A DNA stretch of 64,000 bases from PFL25 sp046260155 (GTDB lineage Bacteria; Chloroflexota; Anaerolineae; Anaerolineales; UBA4823), in the NCBI GenBank assembly GCA_046260155.1, contig JBJYXV010000063.1:1-64000 (forward strand). The letters are read 5' to 3'. The notes beneath the pieces are model-generated. The model saw only the letters and a program-made list of their open reading frames with translations. It had not been told where the DNA came from and ran no database searches. Shown here in pieces: positions 62,288 through 64,000 of this stretch (position 1 is its first letter; each line of letters begins with the position of its first letter). Made by a program: the position numbers and the translations under genes.

Positions 62288-63202
62288 TTATGGAGCTGAG
62301 AGTGCTTGTTGAAATGCCTCTGCAACCTCCTCTGCTGCTTCAAAGTCAATTTCAATTTTCTTGTCTTGGTTTATGCGCTGTCCCTGAATCGAAATGGGGT
62401 CATGGTGTTTTTTCAACTCAAGGAGATATTCCCCGGATCGGGTATCATCTCCTTTTGAATGAGGTCCAAATCGATGCGTATTTAAGATCATCGCAAAAGG
62501 GTGGCGACTCTCTCTTACCCTGGATAAGATATCTGTGGCAAGGGAATTGATCTCAACGACATCGCTAGACTCCAATTCCTCCACTGCAATTCCGAACGAT
62601 CCGAAGCGTTTCCCAATCTCACCCGCCAAGTTCACTTCAATGGGCGTGGTTTGGGCAATCTTGTTATTTTCAACAACGAATAAAATGGGGATTGACCAGA
62701 GGGAGGCCAGATTCATGGATTCGTACACTACGCCTTCACCGAGTGCACCATCGCCGAGAAAAAGAATGGTGATCGTCGCTGTACGTTTGATTTTTTCGGC
62801 AAGAGCGATACCACTTGCAATCGGAGCAGTCCCTCCGAGAACTCCATTTGAGTAGAAGTTCTTCCAATGCAGGTGTTGTGATCCTCCCCGTCCTGCGCAG
62901 ACGCCTGTAGGTTTTCCCATCAGTTCTGCGAACAAGGGTTGCATCTCACCGCCATAAGCAAGGAAATGACCATGACTGCGATGGTTGCTGACCACAATAT
63001 CCTCAGCATCTATTTGATCGAGCACACCAACAGCATTTGCTTCTTGACCAAGATAGGTATGCGTTGTTCCCGAGAATAATCCGCTCGAAAATTCGGCAAG
63101 CACTTTTTCCTCAAAATAACGGATGCGAATCATCTCACGATAGAGGTGTTCATCTCTGCTGCGTGAAGCCTGGTATTTACTTGTTGGTTTAATACTCATC
63201 AT
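62288..63202 (-). CDS. 2-oxoacid dehydrogenase E1 component, alpha subunit
   Basis: A 304-residue E1 alpha subunit, shorter than typical pyruvate dehydrogenase E1 alpha (about 360). The ThDP/Mg motif begins GDGALGEG (150-157) and closes with NN at 179-180. THTYLGQEANAVGV and VVSNHRSHGHFLAYGG with the active-site His are conserved. The substrate oxoacid is unknown. Starts at ATG 63202 (a second ATG follows at once). It lies 30 nt after the phosphoglycosyl transferase gene in the same operon. Confidence 0.92.
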   Translation of the reverse strand: MMSIKPTSKYQASRSRDEHLYREMIRIRYFEEKVLAEFSSGLFSGTTHTYLGQEANAVGVLDQIDAEDIVVSNHRSHGHFLAYGGEMQPLFAELMGKPTGVCAGRGGSQHLHWKNFYSNGVLGGTAPIASGIALAEKIKRTATITILFLGDGALGEGVVYESMNLASLWSIPILFVVENNKIAQTTPIEVNLAGEIGKRFGSFGIAVEELESSDVVEINSLATDILSRVRESRHPFAMILNTHRFGPHSKGDDTRSGEYLLELKKHHDPISIQGQRINQDKKIEIDFEAAEEVAEAFQQALSAP

Positions 63203-63232
63203 CTGACTTCATCAGTTTTTCTAGTTACATAG

Positions 63233-63877
63233 CTACTTCACATGATCATTTTTCTTGTATTTCGATCCCATGAACTCCCCTGCCGAAATATGACCTGGTT
63301 CATCGATGCCCTCTCGGATAATTACTTTCCAAATTGTCAATAAGATGATTTTCATATCCAATAAAAAACTCCAATGATCAACATACCAGAGATCCAGATC
63401 AAATTTTTCCTCCCAGGTGATCGCATTGCGCCCATTGATCTGTGCCCATCCGGTCAAACCCGGGAGCACATCATGGCGTTTGGCTTGCTCAGAAGAATAG
63501 CGATCCAGGTACTGGATCAATAACGGCCTGGGTCCAACGAAACTCATCTCACCTTTGAAGATATTAAATAATTCAGGAAGTTCATCCAAACTTATTGTGC
63601 GCAAGAACTTGCCTAATTTTGTTATTCGCTGGTCCTCTGGAAGCGGTTCATCCTTGAGGTTGAAATTTTCAGACATCGTTCTGAACTTGAAAATCGTGAA
63701 CGGTTTACCACGATACCCGGGCCGTTGCTGTCGGAAGAGGATGGGTAATCCCTGAAAAATTACGAGTAATATCGATATGAATAGTAACAGGGGAGAAAGG
63801 ATGATCAATCCACAGGTTGAAATGAGAAGGTCAAATCCACGCTTGGTGAGGGGTACCTTATCGGGAAGCAAAGGCAT
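63233..63877 (-). CDS. bacterial sugar transferase (PglC/WcaJ-type phosphoglycosyl transferase)
   Basis: A 214-residue monotopic phosphoglycosyl transferase that moves a sugar-1-phosphate from UDP-sugar to a polyprenyl phosphate, the first membrane step of glycan assembly. The N-terminal re-entrant helix region KRGFDLLISTCGLIILSPLL, the RQQRPGYRGKPFTIFKFRTM block, the Asp-Glu pair in SLDELPELFNIF, SFVGPRPL and GLTGWAQINGRN are conserved. The small single-domain size resembles PglC. First in the operon with E1, acyltransferase and aminotransferase; the Flp pilin gene ends 15 nt upstream. Confidence 0.94.
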   Translation of the reverse strand: MPLLPDKVPLTKRGFDLLISTCGLIILSPLLLFISILLVIFQGLPILFRQQRPGYRGKPFTIFKFRTMSENFNLKDEPLPEDQRITKLGKFLRTISLDELPELFNIFKGEMSFVGPRPLLIQYLDRYSSEQAKRHDVLPGLTGWAQINGRNAITWEEKFDLDLWYVDHWSFLLDMKIILLTIWKVIIREGIDEPGHISAGEFMGSKYKKNDHVK

Positions 63878-63892
63878 TCCGATTATATGCTT

Positions 63893-64000
63893 TGAATAAT
63901 GTTGCTGTACAAGTTCCCAATTGCAGGACCAAAGAGGTAAATCACAATGATCACGATAATTGCAACCAAAATTAATATTAAAGCGTATTCTATTAAGCTT
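63893..64000 (-). CDS. Flp-type (type IVb) pilin, C-terminal part (partial)
   Basis: A 35-codon reading frame enters from the right edge and stops at 63893-63895. It reads SLIEYALILILVAIIVIIVI, then YLFGPAIGNLYSNIIQSI. This is the Flp pilin pattern: the conserved Glu and Tyr of the (G)xxxEYAL start of the mature pilin, the hydrophobic helix, then a short G-x-I-x-N-x-x-S-N-I end. The leader and processing site are outside the window. Only 15 nt separate it from the sugar transferase gene on the same strand. Confidence 0.8.

Noticed and set aside
60051..63202. An ordinary pyruvate dehydrogenase operon
   Set aside because: The third protein has no CAT-type E2 core but a PglD-like beta-helix, there is no E3 gene, and the flanking genes are a sugar transferase and a sugar aminotransferase.

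Overview
This 64 kb window looks like a chromosomal segment of a member of the Chloroflexota, probably class Anaerolineae. This placement is an inference from gene order and protein character; no database search was possible. The base composition is moderate, the genes are closely packed, and no rRNA, tRNA, CRISPR array or insertion sequence was seen. One 100-N assembly gap lies at 52917-53016.

Layout. (1) Positions 1-17264 hold a long ribosomal supercluster on the + strand: the end of tuf, then the S10, spc and alpha operons (rpsJ to rplQ), with secY, adk, map and rpoA in the usual places, followed by truA, rplM and rpsI and a strong terminator. infA is missing between map and rpmJ, where a good promoter sits instead. 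(2) Positions 17368-30286 are housekeeping and metabolic genes on both strands: a methylase-MazG fusion, a tryptophanase, a PfkB kinase fused to a four-cysteine domain, an MBL-fold hydrolase, RNase Y, RecX, a MaeB-type malic enzyme and a SufS-like cysteine desulfurase. (3) Positions 30400-48097 are a full division and cell-wall (dcw) cluster. It starts from a clear promoter with three 10-bp MraZ-type repeats and runs mraZ, rsmH, ftsL, ftsI, murF, mraY, murD, ftsW, murG, a CvpA-like gene, murC, murB, ddl, ftsQ, ftsA, ftsZ. murE is absent. (4) Positions 48334-52361 carry dNTP supply genes: nrdR, B12-dependent ribonucleotide reductase nrdJ and a deoxynucleoside kinase. (5) Positions 52477-57417 carry, on the - strand, a membrane-anchored tandem-repeat protein broken by the assembly gap and a large SARP/AAA/TPR-type regulator. 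(6) Positions 57733-64000, also - strand, hold a UbiA prenyltransferase and a compact operon.

The most unusual locus is this last operon (58827-63877, reading leftwards): a PglC-like phosphoglycosyl transferase, 2-oxoacid dehydrogenase E1 alpha and E1 beta, a fusion of a lipoyl domain, an E1/E3-binding domain and a PglD/NeuD-type left-handed beta-helix sugar acyltransferase, and a DegT/PglE-type sugar aminotransferase. In effect it is a pglC-pglD-pglE set with an E1 pair inserted, and the acyltransferase carries the swinging arm of an E2 protein. The inferred idea is that an acyl group made by oxidative decarboxylation of a 2-oxoacid is carried on the lipoyl arm and placed on a nucleotide amino sugar. 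The end of a Flp-type pilin gene lies 15 nt upstream of this operon, which raises the possibility of pilin or surface glycosylation.
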